From contig CAJUQO010000001.1 in assembly GCA_910588295.1 (NCBI GenBank), positions 62,001-126,000 on the forward strand: a DNA stretch of 64,000 bases, in the 5' to 3' direction. Under the pieces are notes generated by a model. It ran no database searches. It had not been told where the DNA came from and saw nothing but the letters and a program-made list of their open reading frames with translations. Positions 18,420 through 25,746 of this stretch are shown one piece after another. Origin of the DNA: an uncultured Lachnospiraceae bacterium (lineage in GTDB: Bacteria > Bacillota > Clostridia > Lachnospirales > Lachnospiraceae). A program made the position numbers and the translations under genes. Position 1 is the stretch's first letter; each line of letters opens with the position of its first letter.

Positions 18420-18707
18420 CTATTTCTTCCAACGTTTTGCACTAAGCTCGACGATTCGCACAATTTCCTCATGGGGACGAGCTATGACTGCATGACATGC
18501 CGGTTTTTTCAAGCATTTTTCACATGCCGCATCTATTGCCTGCTGGCAGGCGGAAATGTCACCCTCAATAATCAGAGTAACCAGGCGTCCGCCCATTTTC
18601 CTCTCCCAGCTGGCCAGAGTCACATCGGCGGTCTTGCACATGATATCCAGCGCATCCATGGCCGCCACCACACCCGGCACTTCAAAAAAGCCATACGATT
18701 TTCCCAT
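18420..18707 (-). CDS. BMC-H shell protein, divergent
   Basis: 95 aa single BMC domain: [24 protein letters not shown] and [26 protein letters not shown]. It ends with the [16 protein letters not shown] strand-helix. The pore region ([11 protein letters not shown]) lacks the KIGSG loop, so the pore should differ in size and charge from the PduA-like paralogues. It is Cys-richer than they are (MCK, ACQQ, ACEKC, ACH). AGGAGGAGAAGAAC precedes the ATG. It lies between the two near-identical BMC-H genes in the operon. A specialised minor shell tile is likely. Confidence 0.9.
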   Translation of the reverse strand: MGKSYGFFEVPGVVAAMDALDIMCKTADVTLASWERKMGGRLVTLIIEGDISACQQAIDAACEKCLKKPACHAVIARPHEEIVRIVELSAKRWKK

Positions 18708-18763
18708 GTTCTTCTCCTCCTGGGGCGTTTTATCACGCCGTCAATCCAATGCTCAGGATTCGT

Positions 18764-19039
18764 TTAAACTGTAGGAAGAATCTTCTCAACATCCTCGTGG
18801 GGTCTCGGGATGACATGAGTCGCTACCAGCTCACCCAGTCTGGATGCCGCGGCAGAACCGGCCTCCACGGCCGCTTTCACAGCTCCCACATCGCCGCGCA
18901 CCATAACGGTTACCAGCCCGGAACCGATCTTTTCTGTTCCTACCAAAGCTACCTCGGCAGCCTTGGACATGGCATCCGCCGCCTCAATCGCGGCAGTGAG
19001 ACCTCTGGTTTCGATCATACCTAATGCTTCTTTAGCCAT
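18764..19039 (-). CDS. BMC-H shell protein (PduA/PduJ-like)
   Basis: 91 aa. Canonical hexamer: [20 protein letters not shown], pore [19 protein letters not shown], and [17 protein letters not shown]. The ATG at 19039 has GGAGG 10 nt upstream; a longer frame to 19078 is not needed. It is nearly identical to the short form of the extended BMC-H two genes downstream (12 differences in 91), which suggests a recent duplication. It is probably the most abundant facet protein and the main metabolite pore. Confidence 0.95.
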   Translation of the reverse strand: MAKEALGMIETRGLTAAIEAADAMSKAAEVALVGTEKIGSGLVTVMVRGDVGAVKAAVEAGSAAASRLGELVATHVIPRPHEDVEKILPTV

Positions 19040-19085
19040 TTTCTTATATCCTCCTGATATTTCCCGGATGTATGCCAAGCCGCAC

Positions 19086-19403
19086 TCAGCGTTTATCCAG
19101 GCAACTGATTTTCAGCATTTTCTCGCAGTCCTCTGTAGGATTTGCGATGACATAATGCTGTACTACACCGGCCTCCCGCTCCGCGATCTCCATGCCCGCC
19201 TCCACGGCCGCCGTCACATCCTGGACGGAGCCCCGGAACTTCACACAGATGATCAGCGGTACAGGCATCTTGTCTGCGTTTCTTGCCGGTTTGTTTTTAT
19301 CAAATATCTCGAGATGGACATTTGCCGCCTTACAGCCGGCATCCGCTGCCTGAAAAGCCGTCGTCAGCCCATATACCTCTAATAATCCTACAGCCTGTGC
19401 CAT
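19086..19403 (-). CDS. BMC-H shell protein with longer mid-loop
   Basis: 105 aa BMC domain: [31 protein letters not shown], then a loop of extra residues [15 protein letters not shown] before [23 protein letters not shown]. It ends with [15 protein letters not shown]. The longer loop on the domain edge sets it apart from the PduA-like genes and may form a different pore or docking face. AAGGTG lies about 5 nt before the ATG. It starts 17 nt after the Zn alcohol dehydrogenase stop, within the operon. Confidence 0.9.
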   Translation of the reverse strand: MAQAVGLLEVYGLTTAFQAADAGCKAANVHLEIFDKNKPARNADKMPVPLIICVKFRGSVQDVTAAVEAGMEIAEREAGVVQHYVIANPTEDCEKMLKISCLDKR

Positions 19404-19420
19404 ATATTCACCTTACCGTT

Positions 19421-20644
19421 TTATTCATTGACAACGGCAATCTTCAGACCTGTCATAGCCAGGTTCTTCTGATGCGCCTCATTGATCTGGCTTAACGGGA
19501 ACTTGTCCGTGATCAGCTCCTTGATGGGAAGGCCGATCGCCTGGGCCCTCTTTAAGAAATCAAAGGTGGTCACATAATCCCTCAGGGTGTACACCCAGGA
19601 ACCTACCAAGGTGATCTCCTTGGAGCAAAGATCAAAGTGCGGGTTGATCGTGGCGTCTCCGCCGTTAATGAAGAAGCCAAGCTCGCACAGGCCGCCGCCG
19701 TTGCGGATAAATTTATAAATATTAGCGTGAGCTTTCGGATTGCCGGTACACTGGAAAGCGAAATCTGCCAGATGTCCTCCCAGAGCATCCTTGACGCCCT
19801 CTGTCAGAGCCTCAATGCCTTTAAAATTAGCAAAGTTCACGGAAGTATCGGCGCCCAGCCTCTTGGCAAACGCAAGCCTCTGCTCGTTTCCGTCGATAGC
19901 CACGATGTTCTGGATGCCCAGCGTGCGCAGCACGGCGATACAGATCAGGCCGATGGGGCCGCAGCCCTGTACGGCCACGCGGCTGTTGAACCGAAGGATC
20001 CCTGTGGTTTTCGCGCGCTCCACCGCATGTACCAGCACGGCGCAGGGCTCGATCAGGATACGGGAATCCAGATCCAAATCGCTCACATTAAAGAACGTGG
20101 AACCGAAAGCGCCGCCGCGGATAAAGATATAATCGGAGAACCAGCCGTTCAGATGAATGTCATCATCCGGCAGCAGTCCGTATACATCGGCTCCGCCCAC
20201 ATTTTTCTTGTTCAAGTCGTACATGGTGATCTCCGGATCATCCTTGAAGATCATACAGGTAACGATCTTGTCGCCCACTTTCACCGGCTTGCCGGCGGTA
20301 TCAACTTTGACGTTTTTACCCATGGCAACGATCTCGCCTGTACCCTCGTGTCCGAGGGCCACCGGGATCAGTCCGAATGGATCTCTCTTAAACTCATGGG
20401 CATCCGTACCACAGACGCCGCAGCCCTCTACTTTAACCAGAATGTCGTCGTCGCCCACGGGCGGGATCGGAAATTCTTTGATATCATAATGCTCAAGGCT
20501 TGTCAAAACAGCTACATGGGCGGTTTTGGGAATCCCGCCCGCAGGCGCTGCGGAAGCGGCAACGGGAGCCGCCGGAGCCGTACCCGTCATACCGGCCAGA
20601 ACCTGTTTTACAATCTCTTCAATATTAACTGAACTTGTGTCCAT
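19421..20644 (-). CDS. Zinc alcohol dehydrogenase with N-terminal encapsulation peptide
   Basis: 407 aa medium-chain dehydrogenase, similar to sorbitol/threonine dehydrogenases. Catalytic zinc ligands are seen in CGVCGTDAHEF, GHEGTGEIVAMG and LIEPCAV; the Rossmann motif is GCGPIGL. The usual four-Cys structural-zinc lobe is absent: the region GDKIVTCMIFKDDPEI has only one Cys. Residues 3-20 (TSSVNIEEIVKQVLAGMT) form an amphipathic helix followed by an Ala/Pro linker, i.e. an encapsulation peptide. Located after the aldolase and aldehyde dehydrogenase, it most likely reduces lactaldehyde to 1,2-propanediol inside the shell. A ribosome site GGAGG is 8 nt before the ATG. Confidence 0.9.
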   Translation of the reverse strand: MDTSSVNIEEIVKQVLAGMTGTAPAAPVAASAAPAGGIPKTAHVAVLTSLEHYDIKEFPIPPVGDDDILVKVEGCGVCGTDAHEFKRDPFGLIPVALGHEGTGEIVAMGKNVKVDTAGKPVKVGDKIVTCMIFKDDPEITMYDLNKKNVGGADVYGLLPDDDIHLNGWFSDYIFIRGGAFGSTFFNVSDLDLDSRILIEPCAVLVHAVERAKTTGILRFNSRVAVQGCGPIGLICIAVLRTLGIQNIVAIDGNEQRLAFAKRLGADTSVNFANFKGIEALTEGVKDALGGHLADFAFQCTGNPKAHANIYKFIRNGGGLCELGFFINGGDATINPHFDLCSKEITLVGSWVYTLRDYVTTFDFLKRAQAIGLPIKELITDKFPLSQINEAHQKNLAMTGLKIAVVNE

Positions 20645-20660
20645 ATGGTTTTCCTCCTGT

Positions 20661-22049
20661 TTAGCGAATGCACAGGCTATCCTGCATAACGCACCGTCTC
20701 ACCTTCGCGAACGTCTTAGCGCTGGTCAGGCCCTCGCCTGTACGGCTGGCGATGGTGAAGGTACAGATACTCTCTCCTCCGAAGCCCAGGGCCGCATAGG
20801 ACGGACCGTTCTTCACAAGGATGGCCGTGTCCAGTTCCCTCGCATATGTGGTAATCCTGTCCACATTTTTCGAGTGGATATGTGCGGAATGGCGGTTGCC
20901 GTGTTCCAGCCATTTAGCCGCGGCCACGCCTTCCTCAAAGTCTTTCACCCGGACAATGCCGAGTATGGGCATCATCAGCTCCTCCGCGATCAACGGATGC
21001 TCCTTCTCACCGAAGAAGGTGATACAGCGGATATTATCCGGCACATCGATACCGATCATGGAAAGCAGCGTTTTGGCGCTGCGTCCCACGCATTTACGGT
21101 TCAGCCTGCCGCCCTTTAACACCACATCGGTGAGCTGCTTCTGCTGCTCCTCATTGATCGGGTAGCACCCCTGCTCATTGACCATGTAATAATATAACTC
21201 ATCGGCAATGGAATCCACCGCCACGATCTCCTTCTCCGCGATACAGGGCAGATTGTTGTCAAAAGTACATCCGTTTACGATGTCCTCGGCCGCCTTGTGC
21301 AGATCCGCCGTCTCATCCACCAGGGCGGGAGGATTGCCCGCGCCGGCGCCGATGCCGCGCTTGCCGGAAGAAAGCACCGCCGTAACCACGCCGGGGCCTC
21401 CGGTGGCCGCGATCAGCGGGATATCCGGATGTTTCATCATGATCGCACTGGTCTCCATGGTGGGCTTTTCCACGGTAACGGCGATATTATCGGGGCCGCC
21501 GCACTCCAGGGACGCCTCATTTACCAAGTTGATCGCATAAATCGTCGTCTTAATTGCCGCCGGATGAGGATTAAACACCACCGTATTACCTGCGGCAAAC
21601 ATTCCCATTGTATTACAGAGAACCGTCTCACTGGGATTCGTGCAGGGGGTAATGGCGCCGATCACGCCGAAGGGTCCTAGTTCCACCAGGGTCAGCCCCC
21701 TGTCGCCGGAATATGCTTCCGTGCGGATATCTTCGGTTCCCGGAACTTTCTCCGCCACGAGCTGATGTTTTAAAATCTTGTGGGGCACATTGCCCATGCC
21801 CGTCTCATCCACACCCATGCGGGCCAGGATTTCCGCACTCTCCCTGGTTTTTCTGCGGATCACAGAGATGATCTGTTCCCTCTGATCCATGGACAGCCTG
21901 CGGACGATCTGCTGCGATTTCTTTGCGGCAGCCACCGCCTCATTCATGTCCGTAAATACACCGTGGCTGACGGTCGGTGCAGCGCCCAGCTGCATTTTGG
22001 CCATGACCTCTTTCACGATGTCCTGTACCATACTTTCATTTACTGCCAC
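20661..22049 (-). CDS. pduP: CoA-acylating aldehyde dehydrogenase (PduP-like) with encapsulation peptide
   Basis: 462 aa. Oxidises an aldehyde to acyl-CoA with NAD+. The catalytic Cys is in FDNNLPCIAEKEIVAV; GPFGVIGAITPCTNPSETVLCNTMGM and GAGAGNPPALVDET are PduP/EutE blocks. GTG start with GGGAGG 7 nt upstream. Residues 3-20 (VNESMVQDIVKEVMAKMQ) form the amphipathic helix that targets PduP-type enzymes to the shell lumen. Here the natural substrate is probably lactaldehyde from the upstream aldolase (giving lactyl-CoA), or propanal if a dehydratase is supplied in trans. Its product feeds PduL. Confidence 0.95.
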   Translation of the reverse strand: MAVNESMVQDIVKEVMAKMQLGAAPTVSHGVFTDMNEAVAAAKKSQQIVRRLSMDQREQIISVIRRKTRESAEILARMGVDETGMGNVPHKILKHQLVAEKVPGTEDIRTEAYSGDRGLTLVELGPFGVIGAITPCTNPSETVLCNTMGMFAAGNTVVFNPHPAAIKTTIYAINLVNEASLECGGPDNIAVTVEKPTMETSAIMMKHPDIPLIAATGGPGVVTAVLSSGKRGIGAGAGNPPALVDETADLHKAAEDIVNGCTFDNNLPCIAEKEIVAVDSIADELYYYMVNEQGCYPINEEQQKQLTDVVLKGGRLNRKCVGRSAKTLLSMIGIDVPDNIRCITFFGEKEHPLIAEELMMPILGIVRVKDFEEGVAAAKWLEHGNRHSAHIHSKNVDRITTYARELDTAILVKNGPSYAALGFGGESICTFTIASRTGEGLTSAKTFAKVRRCVMQDSLCIR

Positions 22050-22068
22050 GAGAATTCCTCCCTAACTT

Positions 22069-22911
22069 TTACTGGAGCCCTAACTGAGCCATAACCTTTG
22101 CCGTAATGGAGGCTACCAGATCCGCGTTCTGCACATTCACATTCTGGTCTGCCGTCACACTGCCGCTGTGCTGACCTACGCCGCTGTGGCTGCTGCAGCT
22201 TCCGCCGCAGTTGTGGCAGTTCTTGGTTCCTTTGTTCTGGCAGAGATTAGCCGGGTGCTTTCCGGGAAGACCCATCTGCCTTCTGATCTCATACAGCCTC
22301 TCAACAGTAGCCTGGTCAAACTCTTTCGGGCCGCCCAGCATCTTCGACTGATACAGAAGCTGTGCATAGAACTCTACGGACTCCATCTTCATATAAGCGG
22401 ACAGAAGGTCGCCGGACCAGGTCAGGGCGCCGTGGCTCTCCAGAAGAACGGCATCAAAATAGGGCAGATATTTTTCTACATTGTCCGGGATCTCCATGGT
22501 AGACGGTGTGCCGTACTCAGCGATCGGAACACATCCCAGTGCGATAACGGCCTCGGGCATGATCGGCTGTGTCAGCGGAATACCGGCGATGGCAAAAGAA
22601 GTGGCATACATCGGATGGGCATGTACAACAGAACCCACATCCGGCCTCTTGGCATAAACCCGCATGTGCATTTTAATCTCGGAAGAAGGCCTGAACCCGG
22701 GGTTCGCCTGGATTACTTTACCCTCTTTATCCACCTTGCAGATATACTCCGGCGTCATGAAGCCTTTGGATACACCTGTGGGTGTGCAAAGATACTCATT
22801 GTCAGAAAGCTTTACAGAGATGTTGCCGTCATTGGCGGCTACCATGCCCTTGTTGTAAATCCTTCTTCCAATTTCACAAATTTGCTTTTTGATCTCAAAT
22901 TCGTTTTGCAT
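22069..22911 (-). CDS. fucA: Class II aldolase (fuculose-1-phosphate type) with C-terminal encapsulation peptide
   Basis: 280 aa. The first ~215 residues are a class II aldolase/adducin domain: NDGNISVKL, STP-like phosphate loop TPTGVSKGFM, metal ligands in VHAHPMYATSFA, and LLESHGALTWSGDL. It should split L-fuculose-1-phosphate (or rhamnulose-1-phosphate) to dihydroxyacetone phosphate and L-lactaldehyde. After it comes a Cys-rich segment (CQNKGTKNCHNCGGSC) and a Gln/Asn-rich linker. The end is an amphipathic helix (NADLVASITAKVMAQLGLQ), the form of a C-terminal encapsulation peptide. The aldolase is thus probably the signature lumen enzyme of this BMC. GGAGG lies 7 nt before the ATG. Confidence 0.92.
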   Translation of the reverse strand: MQNEFEIKKQICEIGRRIYNKGMVAANDGNISVKLSDNEYLCTPTGVSKGFMTPEYICKVDKEGKVIQANPGFRPSSEIKMHMRVYAKRPDVGSVVHAHPMYATSFAIAGIPLTQPIMPEAVIALGCVPIAEYGTPSTMEIPDNVEKYLPYFDAVLLESHGALTWSGDLLSAYMKMESVEFYAQLLYQSKMLGGPKEFDQATVERLYEIRRQMGLPGKHPANLCQNKGTKNCHNCGGSCSSHSGVGQHSGSVTADQNVNVQNADLVASITAKVMAQLGLQ

Positions 22912-22941
22912 TTCATTTCCTCCTTGAAATAGTTGGTTGTT

Positions 22942-22968
22942 GTAACTGTAAAGACTCTGAACAGTTAC
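22942..22968. repeat. GTAAC/GTTCAG short inverted repeat in the BMC operon
   Basis: GTAACTGT (22942-22949) and ACAGTTAC (22961-22968) are exact inverted arms. It lies in the 107-nt gap between the PduV and aldolase genes, so it is transcribed and could form a hairpin that separates the two segments of the operon. Confidence 0.6.
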
Positions 22969-23018
22969 GTTTTTGTGAATCTATTGACATTATACCCTCT
23001 GCACAGCGGGGTGTCAAT

Positions 23019-23519
23019 TCATATTATGTGGCTTTTTAGATCTTTTTGTGGTTTTTTGTGGTTTTGTTCTTTTTCCCAAGGCATTATGTCACCCGGTTCC
23101 CGCAAATGCTCCAGAATTTCCGGAATCCCTGTCTGGGCTTTTGAGTTCACACGGAATACGGTCATGCACCCCGCCAGCCTGAGCCACCGCTCCGCCCTGT
23201 CCGGATCGCCTCCCAGGGCGTCAATCTTGGTCACGATGCCGATCACCTCCCGGTTGCACATACAGGTAATGCAGGGCGGATACAGAGAATATGGTTCAGT
23301 AGAAGAACACAATAGCCCCACCACATCCGCCTCATATGTGTACAGTGCAAGGGCATGTCCCAGATGCTTGGTCTGGGCGTATTCCCCGGGAGTGTCTATG
23401 ATCACGTCAAAATTATTGACATACTGTGTTTTGTGGTAATGGATCTTTTCTCCTTTGAGGGCCTGGGTCAAGGTCGTCTTGCCGCACTCGCTGCGGCCCA
23501 TCAGAACAATCTTTTTCAT
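23019..23519 (-). CDS. pduV: BMC-associated GTPase (EutP/PduV family)
   Basis: 166 aa small Ras-like P-loop protein. Walker A is GRSECGKTTL (residues 8-17), G3 is DTPGEY, and the NKxD-like element is TKIDALGG. EutP/PduV proteins associate with BMCs; PduV was reported to act in positioning or movement of the organelle. The gene starts 4 nt after the PduU-type stop, so the two are translationally linked at the head of the operon. The C-terminal tail NHKKPQKDLKSHII is basic and variable. Confidence 0.93.
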   Translation of the reverse strand: MKKIVLMGRSECGKTTLTQALKGEKIHYHKTQYVNNFDVIIDTPGEYAQTKHLGHALALYTYEADVVGLLCSSTEPYSLYPPCITCMCNREVIGIVTKIDALGGDPDRAERWLRLAGCMTVFRVNSKAQTGIPEILEHLREPGDIMPWEKEQNHKKPQKDLKSHII

Positions 23520-23523
23520 GGCT

Positions 23524-23901
23524 TCAGGTCCTCGTCACCGGACATACCGTAAAGCCCAGTGTATCCCCCACATAATCCAGAATCGCCGTCACCGACGCCT
23601 CTACCTCGGACACTGTGCCGGTAATAATCAGACTACCGCTGAAACGATCTACAAATCCCAGGTCAATACCCGCGGATTTCACCGCAATATCGCCCATAAT
23701 AATGGCTGTCTCCGACGGGCTGACCGTCATGATGCCTATAGCTGCCTTGGAATAATCGATAGCAGGGTTCAGCCCTAGCTTTTCATACATGATCTTGTCC
23801 GGATTCGCTATAATATGAGCCAACGAGATCTGTTTGCCGGGAACCAGCTCCTGGACGATCCTCTGCTTCATCTCCGGACTCATGCCGTCCGTATATCCCA
23901 T
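23524..23901 (-). CDS. pduU: Circularly permuted BMC-H shell protein (PduU/EutS family)
   Basis: 125 aa. QRIVQELVPGKQISLAHIIANP is the N-terminal PduU/EutS segment that forms the beta-barrel plug. GIMTVSPSETAIIMGDIAVKSAGIDLGFVDRFSGSLIITG is the permuted BMC core, and the end FTVCPVTRT matches PduU. The ATG at 23901 is chosen because AGGAGGAG lies about 8 nt upstream; a frame extension to 24000 lies in the leader. It is the first gene of the BMC operon, 105 nt downstream of the predicted transcription start. Confidence 0.94.
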   Translation of the reverse strand: MGYTDGMSPEMKQRIVQELVPGKQISLAHIIANPDKIMYEKLGLNPAIDYSKAAIGIMTVSPSETAIIMGDIAVKSAGIDLGFVDRFSGSLIITGTVSEVEASVTAILDYVGDTLGFTVCPVTRT

Positions 23902-24012
23902 GCCTGTCCTCTCCTCCTGATCCTCCACATCCCTGCATCCGTCGGATACATATATGTGATTTTTTCTCGCATAGTACAAGTCTGCAAACCTGTTACCCAC
24001 AGGCCTTTACTC

Positions 24013-24041
24013 ATTATACATGAAGTATCAGTCAAAGTCAA
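24013..24041 (-). promoter_or_regulatory. BMC operon promoter
   Basis: Leftward: -35 TTGACT (24036-24041), exactly 17 nt, -10 TATAAT (24013-24018). A second TTGACT overlaps by direct repetition (24030-24035). It precedes a leader of about 105 nt. The hexamers and spacing equal those of the satellite pduB promoter at 49803. Confidence 0.75.
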
Positions 24042-24145
24042 CAAAAACAGAGCGCCGTTCTCCTGCTTTTTGCTGTTTTGTTGTTGTTTTATTTGGGTTT
24101 TTCCTTCTCCAATATTTGGTTTAATGTTGTTTTTATGTTTTCCTA

Positions 24146-24174
24146 TTGACTTTTTGCACAGACAGGGGCATACT
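24146..24174 (+). promoter_or_regulatory. Candidate promoter of the PHP gene
   Basis: -35 TTGACT (24146-24151), 17-nt spacer, CATACT (24169-24174). The spacer contains TGCACAGAC, which recurs inverted at 24206 and direct at 24241, so a bound regulator is conceivable. The leader would be about 200 nt. Confidence 0.4.
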
Positions 24175-24355
24175 GAGAAGAAGAATATGGATACAGTTCA
24201 GCCAGGTCTGTGCATTTCCCAAGGGACGCCTTCGATGTACTGCACAGACTGTGAGAATACATATGGCAAGCCAAGAGTGGATCCAGCCCTTCGCCGCAGG
24301 CGAACTTTCAATGGGCCGGATTCAGTAACAGTTCTGCCAGAGGCTGAATTGTTAC
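24155..24355. repeat. Repeat-rich leader: three TGCACAGAC copies and a GTAAC/GTTCAG hairpin
   Basis: TGCACAGAC occurs at 24155-24163, inverted at 24206-24214 and direct again at 24241-24249. The segment ends with the inverted pair GTAACAGTTC/GAATTGTTAC (24325-24355), a member of the dispersed family seen elsewhere in the window. This accounts for the 340-nt space between the BMC promoter and the PHP gene; no ORF is supported. Confidence 0.5.
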
Positions 24356-24386
24356 TGAATATGACTTTCTGAACGAGGAGTTTACC

Positions 24387-25103
24387 ATGTATCTACTGGA
24401 TATACATACCCATTCCATCGCCAGCGGGCACGGCAGCACCGACACCATAGCGGATCTGGCGAGAGCCGCCGTCGCCAAGGGACTTAAGCTCCTGGGCGTG
24501 TCCGATCACGCGCCCTCGACGATGTGCGCCGGAACCACCTCCTATTTTCGCGGGCTGGTCATGGCCCCCAGGCATCGTCTTGGTATGGAACTGCTCTATG
24601 GCGTGGAACTGAACATACTGGATTACGCGGGGCATATCGACCTGGACACCGCCACTTTGTCCTCTCTGGACTACGCCATCGCCAGCATCCACCGCCCCAA
24701 TCTGCGGCCCGGAAATATAAAGCAAAACACCTCCGCCTATATTGGCGCTATGAAAAACCCTTACGTTTCCGTCATCGGCCACTGTGACGACGCCCGCTAT
24801 CCGGTGGATTACGACGCACTGGTGAAAGAGGCCGTGCACTCTCATGTACTGTTGGAGATCAACAACAGTTCCCTCTCGCCGGACGGATATCGGGGAGATA
24901 CCCGCGATAATGTCCGCCGCATCATGCATCTGTGTAAAGCAGCCAGACATCCGGTGCTTTTATCCAGCGACAGCCACGGAAAAGAGCATGTGGGAGATTT
25001 TTCCTATATAGAACCCTTTTTAAAAGAATGTCGGTTTCCTGAAAGCCTTGTCATCAACCACAGTCCCGCAGCTCTGAAACGTTTTTTGATACGTGAATGC
25101 TGA
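24387..25103 (+). CDS. PHP-domain phosphatase (YcdX-like)
   Basis: 238 aa polymerase-and-histidinol-phosphatase fold. Metal-binding motifs are DIHTHSIASGHG (residues 5-16), SDHAPS, GVELNILDYAGHID, IASIHRP, GHCDDARYP, and SSDSHGKEH near the C-terminus; together they supply the His/Asp/Glu ligands of a trinuclear zinc site. Family members are alkaline-type phosphatases or phosphoesterases on small phosphorylated molecules; the substrate is unknown. GAGGAG lies 6-7 nt before the ATG. It is divergent from the BMC operon, with no proof of a functional link. Confidence 0.9.
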   Translation: MYLLDIHTHSIASGHGSTDTIADLARAAVAKGLKLLGVSDHAPSTMCAGTTSYFRGLVMAPRHRLGMELLYGVELNILDYAGHIDLDTATLSSLDYAIASIHRPNLRPGNIKQNTSAYIGAMKNPYVSVIGHCDDARYPVDYDALVKEAVHSHVLLEINNSSLSPDGYRGDTRDNVRRIMHLCKAARHPVLLSSDSHGKEHVGDFSYIEPFLKECRFPESLVINHSPAALKRFLIREC

Positions 25104-25112
25104 GACTCTGCC

Positions 25113-25206
25113 GCCGTCTTTTTGGCATACCGGAAACATTTTGCCCTGCACGTACGGAAAGTCCGCCACCGACGGTTTTTTCATATATTTCGGCATACAA
25201 AAAGAC
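25113..25206. repeat. Imperfect long inverted repeat (palindromic element candidate)
   Basis: GTCTTTTTGGCATACCGGAAA near 25116 pairs imperfectly with TTTCGGCATACAAAAAGAC ending near 25206. The interior also has CCGCCACCGACGG followed by six T. It fills the space between the PHP gene and the XRE gene and may act as a terminator or be a dispersed palindromic repeat. A short ORF crossing it is not credible. Confidence 0.45.
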
Positions 25207-25312
25207 TGCCCGTAACAGCCTTATTGTATATTGAGTATATTGAGGCGTATAAAACACTTCTCAGAAAAATTATTTATAATGATATTCCTGTGTATGATGC
25301 TCTGTCTGCCCT

Positions 25313-25561
25313 TCACGGAACAAATCGATCCGATGCTTCCAGACGCATCATATCCTCCGGCCGGATCTGTAATTCAAGACAAATCCTGAGCAGCAGCGCC
25401 ATCGACAGACTGGTATGCATCTGTGACGCCTCAATATTACTGATATGTGTGCGACTGACCCCCAACCGCTGCGCCAATTCCTTTTGTGTCAATCCACGCT
25501 CTTTTCTGCAAAAAGCAATACGCAGACCCAGCTCGCGGATAAATTCTTCGATTTCATTCAT
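25313..25561 (-). CDS. XRE family helix-turn-helix regulator
   Basis: 82 aa. The HTH is GLRIAFCRKERGLTQKELAQRLGVSRTHISNIEA, followed by a helical tail MALLLRICLELQIRPEDMM. The start is ATG 25561 because AAGGGGG lies 6 nt before it; upstream codons of the frame run through the promoter region of the opposite gene. It is a single-domain DNA-binding protein without a sensor. A perfect inverted repeat at 25598-25613, just upstream, suggests autorepression. It is divergent from the riboswitch-controlled transporter. Confidence 0.9.
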   Translation of the reverse strand: MNEIEEFIRELGLRIAFCRKERGLTQKELAQRLGVSRTHISNIEASQMHTSLSMALLLRICLELQIRPEDMMRLEASDRFVP

Positions 25562-25597
25562 AGGCATCCCCCTTTCTGACCCTGGACAAAACCTGTT

Positions 25598-25613
25598 TGT
25601 CATCTGCATGACA
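25598..25613. promoter_or_regulatory. Perfect inverted repeat, possible XRE operator
   Basis: TGTCAT-CTGC-ATGACA, exact 6-bp arms, 37 nt upstream of the XRE start codon and 80 nt from the divergent riboswitch promoter. This is a typical size and place for an operator of a small XRE dimer. Confidence 0.5.
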
Positions 25614-25692
25614 ATTGTGAGAACTTTTCCCGCAGTATACCTCTGGTATATTGTACTTTCCCAAAAGAAATTTTTCAAGACCCAAATATTTC

Positions 25693-25721
25693 TTGACGAA
25701 CAGCCCAATCTGCGCTATAGT
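25693..25721 (+). promoter_or_regulatory. Promoter of the glycine-riboswitch transcript
   Basis: -35 TTGACG (25693-25698), 17-nt spacer, -10 TATAGT (25716-25721). It ends about 25 nt before the first aptamer. Confidence 0.7.
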
Positions 25722-25746
25722 ACTGAGCGTAGCAAATACGAAATGA

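Noticed and set aside
25054-25257. 67-aa leftward ORF across the inverted repeat
   Set aside because: It overlaps the end of the PHP gene and is explained by an intergenic palindromic element.
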